Source: Actinomycetota bacterium
Lineage (GTDB): Bacteria > Actinomycetota > Thermoleophilia > Solirubrobacterales > 70-9
Reading direction: 5' to 3'
NCBI GenBank assembly: GCA_018268415.1
Contig: JAFDWO010000028.1
Span: 1 to 48,698, forward strand
Length of the DNA stretch: 48,698 nucleotides
Below are positions 16,854 through 25,336 of this stretch, piece after piece. The translations under genes and the position numbers were made by a program. Position 1 is the stretch's first letter. Every line of letters begins with the position of its first letter. The notes under the pieces were generated by a model. The model had not been told where the DNA came from. It worked only from the letters and a program-made list of their open reading frames with translations, and did no database searches.

Positions 16854-16892
16854 TTAACATCGCCTTTCAGGGAATCGTTATGATGATCATCA
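16854..16892 (+). promoter_or_regulatory. Promoter and palindromic operator of the flavoprotein-HyuAB operon
   Basis: TTAACA (16854-16859) and TATGAT (16879-16884) could be -35 and -10 elements, though the 19-bp spacer is long. The -10 overlaps TGATGATCATCA (16881-16892), a perfect palindrome that is nearly identical to the one at 15972-15983, and CGTTATGAT, which recurs at 38386-38394 on the minus strand. Confidence 0.5.
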
Positions 16893-16961
16893 GCAGGTGG
16901 TTGGAACCGCTGCCGCGGCCGCGAAACCGCCGCTGACGTTGGGAACGGGAAGGAGCTTCAG

Positions 16962-18623
16962 ATGGAGAACGGTGCGCATAGCCCCGTGGTGGGCAGCGGC
17001 GACGTCAACTTCGACCGCGAGACGGACGTGGTCGTCGTCGGCTCCGGCGCGGCCGGCCTCTCGGCCGCCCTCGCCGCCCTCGCCGACGGCGCCACGGTGA
17101 TCCTGCTGGAGAAGTCGGCGACGCTCGGCGGCACCACCCGCAAGTCCTCGGCGTTCGCCTGGTACCCCAACCATTTCGGCCTCCAGGTCGACGGCTACGT
17201 CGACGAGAAGGACGACGCGTTGCGCTACATGGCGCGCCTCTCCCAGCCTGACGCCTACGACCCGGCCGGCCCCACCCTCGGCCTCGAGCCCTGGCGCTAC
17301 GAGCTGCTCGACGCCTTCTACGAGAACGCCGCCGTCGCTGCCGAGGCGCTGCACGAAGCCGACGTCGAGTCGATCCACCTCACCGAGATGTCGGATTATT
17401 TCGCCGAGCTGCCCGAGAACAAGACCCCGCGCGGCCGCACGCTGCGCCCCAGGACCCGCGACGGCGAGCCCGGCACCGGGGTCGAGTTCGTCGAGCAGGG
17501 CGCCGAGGCGGTCGCGGCGCGCGGCGGCGAGATCCTCACCGAGCACGCGGTCGAGAGCGTCGTCACCGACGACGACGGCCGCGTCGTGGGCGTCCTCGCC
17601 CGCACGCCCCAGGGGCTGGTGGCGATCGGCGCCCGCGGCGGCGTCGTCTTCGGCTCCGGCGGCTTCGCCCAGAACCAGCACCGCCTCGCCGACCACATGG
17701 CGGCGCCGATCATCGGCACCTGTGCGGCGATCGGCAACACCGGCGATTTCCTCGACATCGCCGAAGCTCTGGGCGCCCCGCTGCGCAACATGACCTACCC
17801 CTGGATGACGCTGCTCCCGCTGGAGTGGGCGCTCGACCACGACCCCGAGGTGAAGAGCCTCTTTCACCCACCCGGCGACAGCATGCTCTTCGTCAACGGC
17901 GCCGGCCGGCGGACGATGAACGAGAAGGGGCCCTACAACGAGATGGCCCAGATGTTCCAGCGCTGGGACCCGCGCGGCGCCCGCTATCCGGAGCTCTTCC
18001 AGTTCATGGTCTGGGACCAGGGCACCCAGGACCTCCACTCCAACGAGCGGCCCGCCAACCCGATCCGCCCGACCGGCCACCCGGCCCCGCACGTGGTCAA
18101 GGGCGACACCCTCGACGATCTCGCCGCGGCGCTGACCCAACGCGTCGCCGAGCTCGCCGACCACGTGCCCGGTCTATATATAGAGGCGGATTTCGGCGCC
18201 AACCTGAAGGCGGCGGTCGAGCGCTTCAACGACGGCGCCCGCCAGGGCCGCGATCTCGACTTCGAACGCGGCGAGTCGGCGATCGAAGTCTTCTTCAACG
18301 AGATGTTCACCGGCGGCATCCGCGACGAGCGCAACCCGCTGATGTTCCCGCTGCGCGACGAGGGGCCGTACTACGCGACGATCATCGTCCCCGCCGCCCT
18401 CGACACCAAGGGCGGCCCGCCGATCGACCGCGACTCGCGCGTCCTGCGCGCCGACGGCACCCCGATCCCCGGCCTCTTCGGGGCGGGCAACTGCGTCGCC
18501 TCACCCGCCGGCAAGGCCTACTGGGCCGCCGGCGGCACGGTGGGGCCGGCGGTCGTCTTCGGCTACCTGGCCGGTCGCACGGCAGCGGCCGCCGTTCCAG
18601 CTCAACCCGGCGCCGCGGCGTGA
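16962..18623 (+). CDS. FAD-dependent oxidoreductase, KstD/fumarate-reductase flavoprotein type (first copy)
   Basis: A flavoprotein of the FAD_binding_2 family, 553 residues. The family includes 3-ketosteroid delta-1-dehydrogenase, fumarate reductase and urocanate reductase. The dinucleotide fold is DVVVVGSGAAGLSAALAALADGATVILLEK (Gly27, Gly29, Gly32, with the acidic end of strand 2). LGGTTRKSSAFAWYPN follows as in KstD-type enzymes. A C-terminal FAD contact is GLFGAGNCVASPAGKAYWAAGGTVGPAVVFGYLAG. It could desaturate a cyclic ketone or reduce an enoate; the choice cannot be made here. AAGGAG precedes the ATG. It is the first gene of the operon with HyuA, HyuB and a zinc ribbon. Confidence 0.88.
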   Translation: MENGAHSPVVGSGDVNFDRETDVVVVGSGAAGLSAALAALADGATVILLEKSATLGGTTRKSSAFAWYPNHFGLQVDGYVDEKDDALRYMARLSQPDAYDPAGPTLGLEPWRYELLDAFYENAAVAAEALHEADVESIHLTEMSDYFAELPENKTPRGRTLRPRTRDGEPGTGVEFVEQGAEAVAARGGEILTEHAVESVVTDDDGRVVGVLARTPQGLVAIGARGGVVFGSGGFAQNQHRLADHMAAPIIGTCAAIGNTGDFLDIAEALGAPLRNMTYPWMTLLPLEWALDHDPEVKSLFHPPGDSMLFVNGAGRRTMNEKGPYNEMAQMFQRWDPRGARYPELFQFMVWDQGTQDLHSNERPANPIRPTGHPAPHVVKGDTLDDLAAALTQRVAELADHVPGLYIEADFGANLKAAVERFNDGARQGRDLDFERGESAIEVFFNEMFTGGIRDERNPLMFPLRDEGPYYATIIVPAALDTKGGPPIDRDSRVLRADGTPIPGLFGAGNCVASPAGKAYWAAGGTVGPAVVFGYLAGRTAAAAVPAQPGAAA

Positions 18624-18654
18624 CCCGGCTGCCCAGACAACGGAGGAGAGTGGC

Positions 18655-20718
18655 GTGACGGTTCGAGTCGGAATCGACGTAGGAGGGACCTTCACCGACG
18701 CGGTGCGGATCGACGACGAGACCGGGGAGATCACCCGGGCCAAGGTCCTGACCACCGCCCACGATCAGTCGGAGGGGACGATGGCCGCGCTGCAGCGGCT
18801 GGTCGACGATCCCGCCGACGTCGGTGCCTTCCACCACGGCTACACGGTGGGGCTGAACGCGGCGCTCACCCGGACCGGCGCGCGCACCGGAATGCTGGTC
18901 ACCGCCGGGCACCGCGACACGATGGATCACGGCCGCGTCTGGCGTCCCTTCGACGAGAACCTCTACGACCCGTCCTGGCGCCGCCCCCACCAGGAGCGGC
19001 CGATGGTCGAACGGCGCCTGCGCCGCGAGGTGCCGGAGCGGATGCGCGAGAACGGCGAGGTGCTGCTGGAGCTCGACGAGGAGGCGACCCGGGAAGAGCT
19101 CGAGTTCCTCAAGCGCGAAGGGGTCGAGGCGGTCGGCGTCTGCCTGATCAACGCCTACGAGCACCCCGCCCACGAGAAGCGGGTCCGCGAGATCGTCGCC
19201 GAAGTCCTGCCCGACGCCTACGTCCAGACCTCCGACATCTGGCCGCTGGCGCGCGAGTTCGAGCGCACCTTCGTCGTCGCCCTCGACGCCTACACGGGCC
19301 CGCCGGTCGTCCGTTACCTGGAGCGGCTGGAGAAGCGGCTCGAGGAGGCGGGCTTCGACTCCCGGGTGGAGATCATGCAGATGGACGGCGGTCTGCGCAC
19401 CAGTCCGTCGGTCCGCCAGGCGCCCGTCTACACGCTGCAGTCCGGCCCGGTCGCCGGCCTGCTCGGTGCCGAGGGCTACTCGCGCGAGCTGCTCGACGGC
19501 CGCAACCTCGTCTGCCTCGACATCGGCGGCACCAGCTCCGACCTCGGGGTGATCATCGACGGCGCCGCCGAGGTGACCAACGAGTGGGAACTCGAACACG
19601 CGATCCCGCTCGCGATCACCACCCTCGACGTGCGCTCGATCGGCGCCGGGGGCGGCAGCATCATCGGCCTCGACGAGGTCGGCTCGCTCAAGGTCGGCCC
19701 CGAATCGGCGGGCTCCGAACCGGGCCCCGCCTGTTACGGCCGCGGCGGCACCCGCCCGGCGATGACCGACGCCTACGTGGCGATGGGCTTGTTGCAGCCC
19801 GACCTCTTCCTCGGCGGCGAGATGAAGCTCGATCGCGAGGCGGCGTTGGCCGCGCTCGGCACGGTCGCCGAGCCGCTGAAGATGGACCCGATCGAGCTCG
19901 CCCAGGGCGCCTACTCGATCGCCAACGTGACGATCGCCGCGGCGCTCGCCCGGATGACCACCCACCGCGGGTACGACCCGCGCGAGTTCTCGCTGCTCGG
20001 CTACGGCGCGGCGGGGCCGGTGCACGCGGTCGCCGTCGCCCGCGAGCTCGGCATCGACGAGGTCGTCATCCCCTACTTCCCGGGTGGCTTCTCCGCCTAC
20101 GGGATGGTCGCCAGCCGCTCGCGGGTCGAGTACTCGGAGGCGACGATGAGCTCGCTGGAGGGGCTCGGCGCCGAGGCGCTGAACGAGGCGCTCCGCCGCC
20201 AGGCCGCCCGTTGTCGCGAGGACCTGCTGGCGCAGGGCGTCCCGGAGGGGGAGATCGCGATCGAGTGCGCCTACTACGGCATGTACACCGGGCAGGGGGA
20301 AGACAACCGCCTGCCGCTCCCGGGCCTCGACCTCACCGACGAGGACATCCCGCGGATCGTCGAGGACTTCCACGCCTTCTACGACCGCCGCTTCGGCTAC
20401 CGGGCGCCGGAGATCCCGATCTTCGTCTCCTCGGTCTCGGCCGTCGGGTACGGCAGGCAGCGCCCGATGACGCTCCCGTCGACCGCCGCCGAGAACGGTG
20501 ACGGCAGCGGGGTCGAGCGGGCGGTGATCATGCGCGAGACGCTCCACGTCGACGGCGGCTCGCACCCCGACAGCGCTTTCTACGACCGCAACCTCCTACG
20601 CGACGGGGACGAGGTGCAGGGCCCCGCGATCATCGACGACCACCTCGGGACGATCGTCGTCAACCCCGGCGCCACCGCCCGGGTGGTCAGCCACGGCACT
20701 CTCAGGATCGAGGTCTGA
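18655..20718 (+). CDS. Hydantoinase/oxoprolinase family protein, HyuA/acetone-carboxylase-beta type (second copy)
   Basis: The ATP-using subunit of the second HyuAB complex, 687 residues. VGIDVGGTFTD is at residues 5-15 and LDIGGTSSDLGVI near residue 290. The segment HGYTVGLNAALTRTGARTGMLVTAGHRDTMDHGR differs from ordinary HyuA (HGTTV...ALLERRG), and the region WRRPHQERPMVERRLRREVPERM resembles acetone/acetophenone carboxylase beta subunits; that resemblance is from memory of the family. The start is GTG with GGAGGAG seven bases upstream. HyuB follows after 2 bp and a small zinc-ribbon protein after that, which matches the three-part plan of acetone carboxylase. ATP-dependent carboxylation of a ketone or a related activation is a reasonable hypothesis. 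Confidence 0.9.
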   Translation: MTVRVGIDVGGTFTDAVRIDDETGEITRAKVLTTAHDQSEGTMAALQRLVDDPADVGAFHHGYTVGLNAALTRTGARTGMLVTAGHRDTMDHGRVWRPFDENLYDPSWRRPHQERPMVERRLRREVPERMRENGEVLLELDEEATREELEFLKREGVEAVGVCLINAYEHPAHEKRVREIVAEVLPDAYVQTSDIWPLAREFERTFVVALDAYTGPPVVRYLERLEKRLEEAGFDSRVEIMQMDGGLRTSPSVRQAPVYTLQSGPVAGLLGAEGYSRELLDGRNLVCLDIGGTSSDLGVIIDGAAEVTNEWELEHAIPLAITTLDVRSIGAGGGSIIGLDEVGSLKVGPESAGSEPGPACYGRGGTRPAMTDAYVAMGLLQPDLFLGGEMKLDREAALAALGTVAEPLKMDPIELAQGAYSIANVTIAAALARMTTHRGYDPREFSLLGYGAAGPVHAVAVARELGIDEVVIPYFPGGFSAYGMVASRSRVEYSEATMSSLEGLGAEALNEALRRQAARCREDLLAQGVPEGEIAIECAYYGMYTGQGEDNRLPLPGLDLTDEDIPRIVEDFHAFYDRRFGYRAPEIPIFVSSVSAVGYGRQRPMTLPSTAAENGDGSGVERAVIMRETLHVDGGSHPDSAFYDRNLLRDGDEVQGPAIIDDHLGTIVVNPGATARVVSHGTLRIEV

Positions 20719-20720
20719 AC

Positions 20721-22748
20721 ATGGACAAGAACCAGTTCTTCATGACGGCGGAGGACGTGCAGGCCGACTACGGCGTCGACCTGATCACCGCCGAGACGCT
20801 GCGCAACGGGTTCATCGAGGCGACCCGTCACATGCACGGGACGCTGCTACGCAGCTCCTTCTCCAACATCATCCGCGACGGGATGGACTTCGGCGTCTGC
20901 GTCCACCTGGTCAACGACGACGGCACCACCGACATGGTCGCGATCACCGAGGGCTGCACCCAGTTCGCCTTCACCCACCAGCACATGACGAACATGGTGC
21001 TCGACGAGTACGGGCTGGAGAACCTCGGCCAGGGCGACACGGTGATCTGCAATGACGAGTGGCGCGGCGGCATCCACTTCGGCGACCTCAACCTGTTCCG
21101 GGTGATCCACGACGCCGACGGGAAGCCCGCCTTCGTCGTCTCCGACGCCGCCCACGTCTTCGACATCGGCGGCCCGGTGGCGGGCGGCTTCAACACCGCC
21201 GCCGAATCGATGTACGAGGAGGGGCTGCGGATCTCGCCGACCCTGATCACCTCGCGCGACAAGCCGGTCCGCTCGATGTTCAACCTGCTGCTGGAGAACA
21301 CCCGCAGCCCGCTGCACATGCTGGGCGACGTGCGGGCGCTGCTCGGCACCCTGCGGGCGGGCGAGGACCGGGTGCGGGCGCTGATCGACCGCTATGGCAT
21401 CGAGACGGTCAAGGGCTCCGCCCGCTACGCGCTCGGCCTCTCGGAGCGGCGTATGCGCCAGGCCCTCCTCAACACCCCCGACGGCGATTACTCGGATGAG
21501 ATCTTCCTCGACGACGACGGGCTCTCCACCGACCCGCTGAAGATCAAGGTCGAGGTGCGGATCCGCGGCGCCGAGGCGGAGATCGACTTCTCCGGCACCG
21601 ACCCGCAGTCGCTCGGCTCGGTCAAGACCGGCTGGCAGGAGGCGGCCCGCGCGGTGGTCGGCCCGAAGGTCGTGCTCGACCCGCGCCACCCGATGAACGG
21701 CGGCGCCATGCGGCCCTTTCAGGTGCTGATGCCGCCGGGCTCGATGGTTCTCTCGCTGCCGCCCGCCTCGCAGTCCAACCACGTCGAGCAGGGGGCGAAG
21801 ATCGCCCGCCTGATGACCCGGGTGATGTCGCAGGCGTTCCCCGAGCACGCGGTCGCCGACGACTCCGGCACCAGCGGGTGCGTGATCATGGGCGGCGTCG
21901 ACAGCCGCCCCGGCCTCGAGGGCACCCCCTACGGCGGCGTGCTGCTGATGGGCGGCGCCTGGGGGGCGACCGAGACCTCCGACGGGATCAGCTTCTGCCA
22001 GTCCTCGCTCTTCAACTGTCGCTCGATGATCATCGAGTACAGCGAGAAGGCGATGCCGGTGGTGATCTGGGAGCACGGCGTGCTGGTCGACGCGGCCGGC
22101 GCCGGCGAGTACCGCGGTGGCTTCGCCGCCTCCTATACCTACGAGGCGCTCGCCGACGCGTTCATCACGCCGATCATGGACTCCTCCAAGTTCCCGGCCG
22201 GCGGCCTCGCCGGCGGCGGTCCGGCCTCGATGTCCTTCGCCGCCCTGGTCCGCAAGGACGACCGCGGCCAGGTCCACTCGTTCAAGGGACTCCTGCCCCT
22301 GGAGCGGATGACGCCGCTCTTCGGCGCCTACGACGACGAGGGCGTGCCCGACCAGGTCGACGGCACCTGGGGCAACGGCACGCTGCTGCAGACCTCGAAG
22401 CCGACCGCCTACGTGCTGAAGGCGGGGGAACTGATGCGCGTCTTCTCCGCCTCCGGGGGCGGCTACGGCGATCCGCTGAAGCGCCCCGCCGAGACGGTCC
22501 TCTACGACGTCCGCAACGACTTCACCACGGTCGCGCAGGCGGCGGAGATCTACGGGGTAAAGATCGACCCCGACCGGCTCACCCTCGACGAGGCGGCCAC
22601 GGCGTCCCTGCGCGAGCGCCTTGCCGCCGAGCGCGGCGAGGGCTACGAGCCGGCCCTGGCGCACCCGCGCGAGTGGCCGCGCACGCAGGCGGAATTCGAA
22701 GCGATGCGGAAGCGGGCGCTCGGCGCCCCGACCGCGGTGGAGGTCTAG
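20721..22748 (+). CDS. Hydantoinase B/acetone carboxylase alpha-like subunit (second copy)
   Basis: The large partner subunit, 675 residues, with an N-terminal extension and a longer C-terminus than the first HyuB copy. Family features: GDTVICNDEWRGGIHFGDLNLF near residue 100-120 (the ND...GGIH metal-site region), FSGTDPQ near 290, a VWEHG-like VIWEHGVLVDAAGAGEYRGGFA near 450, and the C-terminal FSASGGGYGDPLKRPAETVLYDV that is typical of HyuB/AcxB chains. It sits between HyuA (2-bp gap) and the zinc-ribbon protein (3-bp gap), so the three are co-translated and probably form one complex. Confidence 0.9.
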   Translation: MDKNQFFMTAEDVQADYGVDLITAETLRNGFIEATRHMHGTLLRSSFSNIIRDGMDFGVCVHLVNDDGTTDMVAITEGCTQFAFTHQHMTNMVLDEYGLENLGQGDTVICNDEWRGGIHFGDLNLFRVIHDADGKPAFVVSDAAHVFDIGGPVAGGFNTAAESMYEEGLRISPTLITSRDKPVRSMFNLLLENTRSPLHMLGDVRALLGTLRAGEDRVRALIDRYGIETVKGSARYALGLSERRMRQALLNTPDGDYSDEIFLDDDGLSTDPLKIKVEVRIRGAEAEIDFSGTDPQSLGSVKTGWQEAARAVVGPKVVLDPRHPMNGGAMRPFQVLMPPGSMVLSLPPASQSNHVEQGAKIARLMTRVMSQAFPEHAVADDSGTSGCVIMGGVDSRPGLEGTPYGGVLLMGGAWGATETSDGISFCQSSLFNCRSMIIEYSEKAMPVVIWEHGVLVDAAGAGEYRGGFAASYTYEALADAFITPIMDSSKFPAGGLAGGGPASMSFAALVRKDDRGQVHSFKGLLPLERMTPLFGAYDDEGVPDQVDGTWGNGTLLQTSKPTAYVLKAGELMRVFSASGGGYGDPLKRPAETVLYDVRNDFTTVAQAAEIYGVKIDPDRLTLDEAATASLRERLAAERGEGYEPALAHPREWPRTQAEFEAMRKRALGAPTAVEV

Positions 22749-22751
22749 ACG

Positions 22752-23024
22752 ATGGGCATCAACGACCGCATGATCTTCCTCACCCCGGGGAAGGACGAGA
22801 TGTACGTGACCAAGACCCCGGTCGAGGGTCGAACCTGCCCCGAGTGCGGCTCCGACGACATCGCCCGCTACCCGATCGGCTGGGTCCGCGGCCCGCGCAT
22901 GGTGGTCAAGTGCCAGCGCTGCTATCACTCCCTCGAGGTCCAGCGCCCGGCGGTCGAGGACAACTGGCCCCCCTTCCGCGCCGCGACCTACGACTGGGAC
23001 GCCTCGCCGGCGGAGGGTGGTTGA
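22752..23024 (+). CDS. Small zinc-ribbon protein, probable third subunit of the HyuAB complex
   Basis: A 90-residue protein with two CxxC knuckles (Cys29/Cys32 in CPECG and Cys54/Cys57 in CQRCYH), so a zinc ribbon is likely. I do not recognise a named family. Acetone carboxylase has a small zinc-binding gamma subunit encoded beside alpha and beta; position and motif suggest an analogous role here, though this protein is shorter. The ATG follows the HyuB stop by 3 bp. Its stop is followed by a strong hairpin at 23042-23087. Confidence 0.8.
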   Translation: MGINDRMIFLTPGKDEMYVTKTPVEGRTCPECGSDDIARYPIGWVRGPRMVVKCQRCYHSLEVQRPAVEDNWPPFRAATYDWDASPAEGG

Positions 23025-23041
23025 GGGACTGATCCGGCGCT

Positions 23042-23087
23042 CGCTCGCTGAGTTGAGGGCACTATGGCGCCCTCAACTCAGCGAGCG
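23042..23087. terminator. Bidirectional hairpin, dispersed palindrome copy
   Basis: Two perfect 19-base arms (23042-23060 and 23069-23087) surround the loop ACTATGGC. The left arm CGCTCGCTGAGTTGAGGGC recurs without change at 37561-37579. The element lies between convergent genes, and its right arm contains the stop codon of the minus-strand gene (23078-23080). It probably ends transcription from both sides. Confidence 0.75.
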
Positions 23088-23680
23088 TCGGCAGGCCCGG
23101 GGCGGGGGAAGCGCCCGTAGTAGTCCCGCCAGGAGTCGAGCGTCTCCGGGAAGCCGGCGGCGACCGCCTCCTCGCCGGAGCGGACGCGGAGGTCGGACTC
23201 CATGACCGCGGCGAATTCGCGGGGGTCCATGAAGTAGAAGAAGGAGAGGCGGCGGGATTTGAAGCGCCACCGGCCGTCGGCCTCGCGGAGGTACTCGTCG
23301 TCGTAACGGATCGCTGACATCGCGGCGACGCCGAAGCGGGACATCTCGGCGTGCAGGCCTACCTGGCCGGTGGCCCGGTCGGGGTCGGCGGGGTCGATGA
23401 AGATGCGGTGGTCGTGGCCCCAGTGGAGGCTCGGGCCGAGGACGCGCCAGCGGTCCTGGTACATCTCGACCACGGCATCGCGGCCGACCGAGGAGAGCGC
23501 GCCGTCGTGGGAGCTGACCTCGGCGTCGGCGGTGAAGAGGTCCGGCGCGTTGTCGATTTCGCGGTTGTCCATCACCGCGTTGTAGCGGCAGACCAGCTCC
23601 CGGATCGCCTCGCGATCCTCGAGTGCCCGCAGCCGCTTCTCCATCGCCGCGAGCGTCGCTCCGGGATCCGCTTCCGCCAT
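23078..23680 (-). CDS. Nuclear transport factor 2 (SnoaL-like) family protein
   Basis: A small alpha+beta-barrel protein of 200 residues from the SnoaL_4 group. The N-terminal helix ALEDREAIRELVCRYNAVMDNREIDNAPDLFTADAEVS and the C-terminal strand pattern YDDEYLREADGRWRFKSRRLSFFYF are typical. Members act as isomerases, dehydratases, cyclases or ligand-binding proteins in catabolic and polyketide clusters. I chose ATG 23680 because GAGGAGGACGAG precedes it; a longer frame to 23734 has no ribosome site. It diverges from the aldehyde dehydrogenase across the shared element 23735-23758. Its stop lies inside a terminator palindrome. Confidence 0.85.
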   Translation of the reverse strand: MAEADPGATLAAMEKRLRALEDREAIRELVCRYNAVMDNREIDNAPDLFTADAEVSSHDGALSSVGRDAVVEMYQDRWRVLGPSLHWGHDHRIFIDPADPDRATGQVGLHAEMSRFGVAAMSAIRYDDEYLREADGRWRFKSRRLSFFYFMDPREFAAVMESDLRVRSGEEAVAAGFPETLDSWRDYYGRFPRPGPADAR

Positions 23681-23734
23681 CTCGTCCTCCTCGCCTTGTC
23701 CCGTTCCCGAGGGGTTCCCGGGATCTCTACCCAA

Positions 23735-23758
23735 CCGTTGTTATCATAAGCATAGTTT
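23735..23758. promoter_or_regulatory. Divergent promoter/operator, shared element
   Basis: The 24 bases aligned with 26628-26651 agree at 18 positions (here TTGTTATCATAAGCATAG, there TTGTTATAGTTAGCATGG). Both lie between divergent genes. On the plus strand TATCAT (23742-23747) would place transcription start near the TTG codon at 23757; on the minus strand the same bases read TATGAT for the NTF2 gene. Confidence 0.6.
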
Positions 23759-25283
23759 GCCCACAGCGGAGACCGATTATCAGCTCGGCGCGGGCGCCCT
23801 CGCGCTGATCCGCGAGCGCCGCTGCTACGTCGACGGTGCCCGCGAGGAGGGCGCGGGCGCGACGATCGTCAAGGTCAACCCGACCTCGGGGACCGAGCTC
23901 GGCCGCTTCGCCGCCGCCGACGCGGCCCAGGTCGAGCGCGCCGTCGGCGCCGCCCGCCGCGCCTTCGACTCCGGGCCCTGGCGGGAGTACGACGGCGCCC
24001 GTCGCGGCGCGATCCTGCACCGGCTCGTCGACCTGATGGAGGCGAACCTTGATGCCCTGGTGGAGATCGTCGGCGCCGAGGTCGGCTCGCCGGTCTCCCT
24101 GGCGGTGCCCCTGCAGCTCGAAGGTGCGCTGTTCAACCTGCGTTGGTTCGCCGACGCGGCGCCGCTCGGGCCGGACGGCTGGTACGAACGCGGCACCACC
24201 GTGGACGCGCCGAGCGGCGGCACCCACCCGGGCCTGACCAGCCACGGCGTGATCGTGCGCGAGCCGGCCGGCGTGGCCGCCGCGATCACCGCCTACAACT
24301 TCCCCTACAACCTGCTCGGCTGGAAGCTCGGCGCGGCGCTCGCGGCCGGTTGCACCGTCGTCCTCCAGCCCTCGGCCCGGGCGACGATCTCGACCCTGGC
24401 GCTGTGGAGCCTGATCGAGCAGCTGGAGCTGCCGCCGGGCGTCGTCAACCTGGTGCTCGGCGAGGCCGAGGTGGGCCAGGCGCTGACCGGCGACCCGCGC
24501 GTCGACCTCGTCTCCTTCACCGGCTCCGAGGCGGTCGGATCGCGGATCATGGTGCAGGCCGCGCCGACGATCAAGAAGGTGATCCTCGAGCTCGGCGGCA
24601 AGTCGCCGAACATCCTTCTGCCGGGGACCGACGTCGAGGCGGCGATCGCGCCGAGCATGCTGCGGCTGATCACCAACGCGGGCCAACGCTGCGGCGCCAC
24701 CTCGCGGATGCTCGTGCCGCGCGCCGACTACGCACGCTTCTGCGCCGCCGCCGCCGAGTTCCTCGACCAGGTCGCGGTCGGCGATCCGCGTGACCCGGCC
24801 ACCGTGGTCGGCCCGCTGGTCGACAAGGCCCACCTCGAGTTCGTCGCGGGCCACGTCGAGCGGGCGCTGGCCGGCGGGGCGGAGATCGTCGCCGGCGGTG
24901 GTGCGCCCCCGGCCGAGTTCCCCGACGGCGCCTTTATGCGCCCGGCGCTGCTCGGGTCGCTCACCAATGCGGACGCCTTCGCCCAGGAAGAGCAGTTCGG
25001 CCCGGTCGGCTCGGTGCTCCCCTACGACGACGTCGAGGAGGCGATCGCGATCGCCAACGACTCGCTCTACGGCCTCAACGCGAACGTCTTCGGCCCGCTC
25101 CCCGACGCGCTTGCCGTCGCCCGCCGGATCCGCTCCGGCAACGTGACGATCAACGGCGGCGGCCGGATCCGCCCGGAGGCCCCGTGGGGCGGTTATGGCC
25201 GCAGCGGCATCGGCCGCGAGTCCGGCGACGAGGGCTTCCGCGAATACTTCGAGGTCAAGCACATCCAGTGGCCGCTCACCTGA
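23757..25283 (+). CDS. Aldehyde dehydrogenase (first copy)
   Basis: An NAD(P)-dependent aldehyde dehydrogenase of 508 residues. The nucleophile is Cys312 in GQRCGATSRM, the general base lies in LELGGKSPNI, and the oxyanion Asn in TAYNFPYNLLGWK; the cofactor loop is FTGSEAVG. The C-terminal region RPEAPWGGYGRSGIGRESGDEGFREYFEVKHIQW is typical. The only upstream start codon is TTG at 23757. A TATCAT box ends 9 bases before it, so translation may start on a leaderless mRNA; this is unusual and the start is less sure than the rest. It probably oxidises an aldehyde intermediate of the pathway. Confidence 0.9.
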   Translation: MPTAETDYQLGAGALALIRERRCYVDGAREEGAGATIVKVNPTSGTELGRFAAADAAQVERAVGAARRAFDSGPWREYDGARRGAILHRLVDLMEANLDALVEIVGAEVGSPVSLAVPLQLEGALFNLRWFADAAPLGPDGWYERGTTVDAPSGGTHPGLTSHGVIVREPAGVAAAITAYNFPYNLLGWKLGAALAAGCTVVLQPSARATISTLALWSLIEQLELPPGVVNLVLGEAEVGQALTGDPRVDLVSFTGSEAVGSRIMVQAAPTIKKVILELGGKSPNILLPGTDVEAAIAPSMLRLITNAGQRCGATSRMLVPRADYARFCAAAAEFLDQVAVGDPRDPATVVGPLVDKAHLEFVAGHVERALAGGAEIVAGGGAPPAEFPDGAFMRPALLGSLTNADAFAQEEQFGPVGSVLPYDDVEEAIAIANDSLYGLNANVFGPLPDALAVARRIRSGNVTINGGGRIRPEAPWGGYGRSGIGRESGDEGFREYFEVKHIQWPLT

Positions 25284-25284
25284 G

Positions 25285-25328
25285 CGCGGTCGACCCAAGG
25301 CCCGGCGGCGGGCCAAAGGACGACCGCG
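25285..25328. terminator. Bidirectional two-stem terminator between convergent genes
   Basis: CGCGGTCG (25285-25292) pairs with CGACCGCG (25321-25328), and inside it GGCCCG (25299-25304) pairs with CGGGCC (25309-25314). It separates the aldehyde dehydrogenase from the convergent CoA-transferase. Bases 25309-25330 are nearly repeated at 1096-1118, downstream of the MFS gene. Confidence 0.65.
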
Positions 25329-25336
25329 GGGGAGGG

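Noticed and set aside
20847-22928. A 693-codon open frame antisense to the second HyuB
   Set aside because: It is a shadow of the codon pattern of the real gene, with a repetitive Arg/Asp/Val/Gly/His composition and no family features. The same applies to 7512-9668, 5978-7849, 18382-20565 and 46029-48161 on the minus strand.
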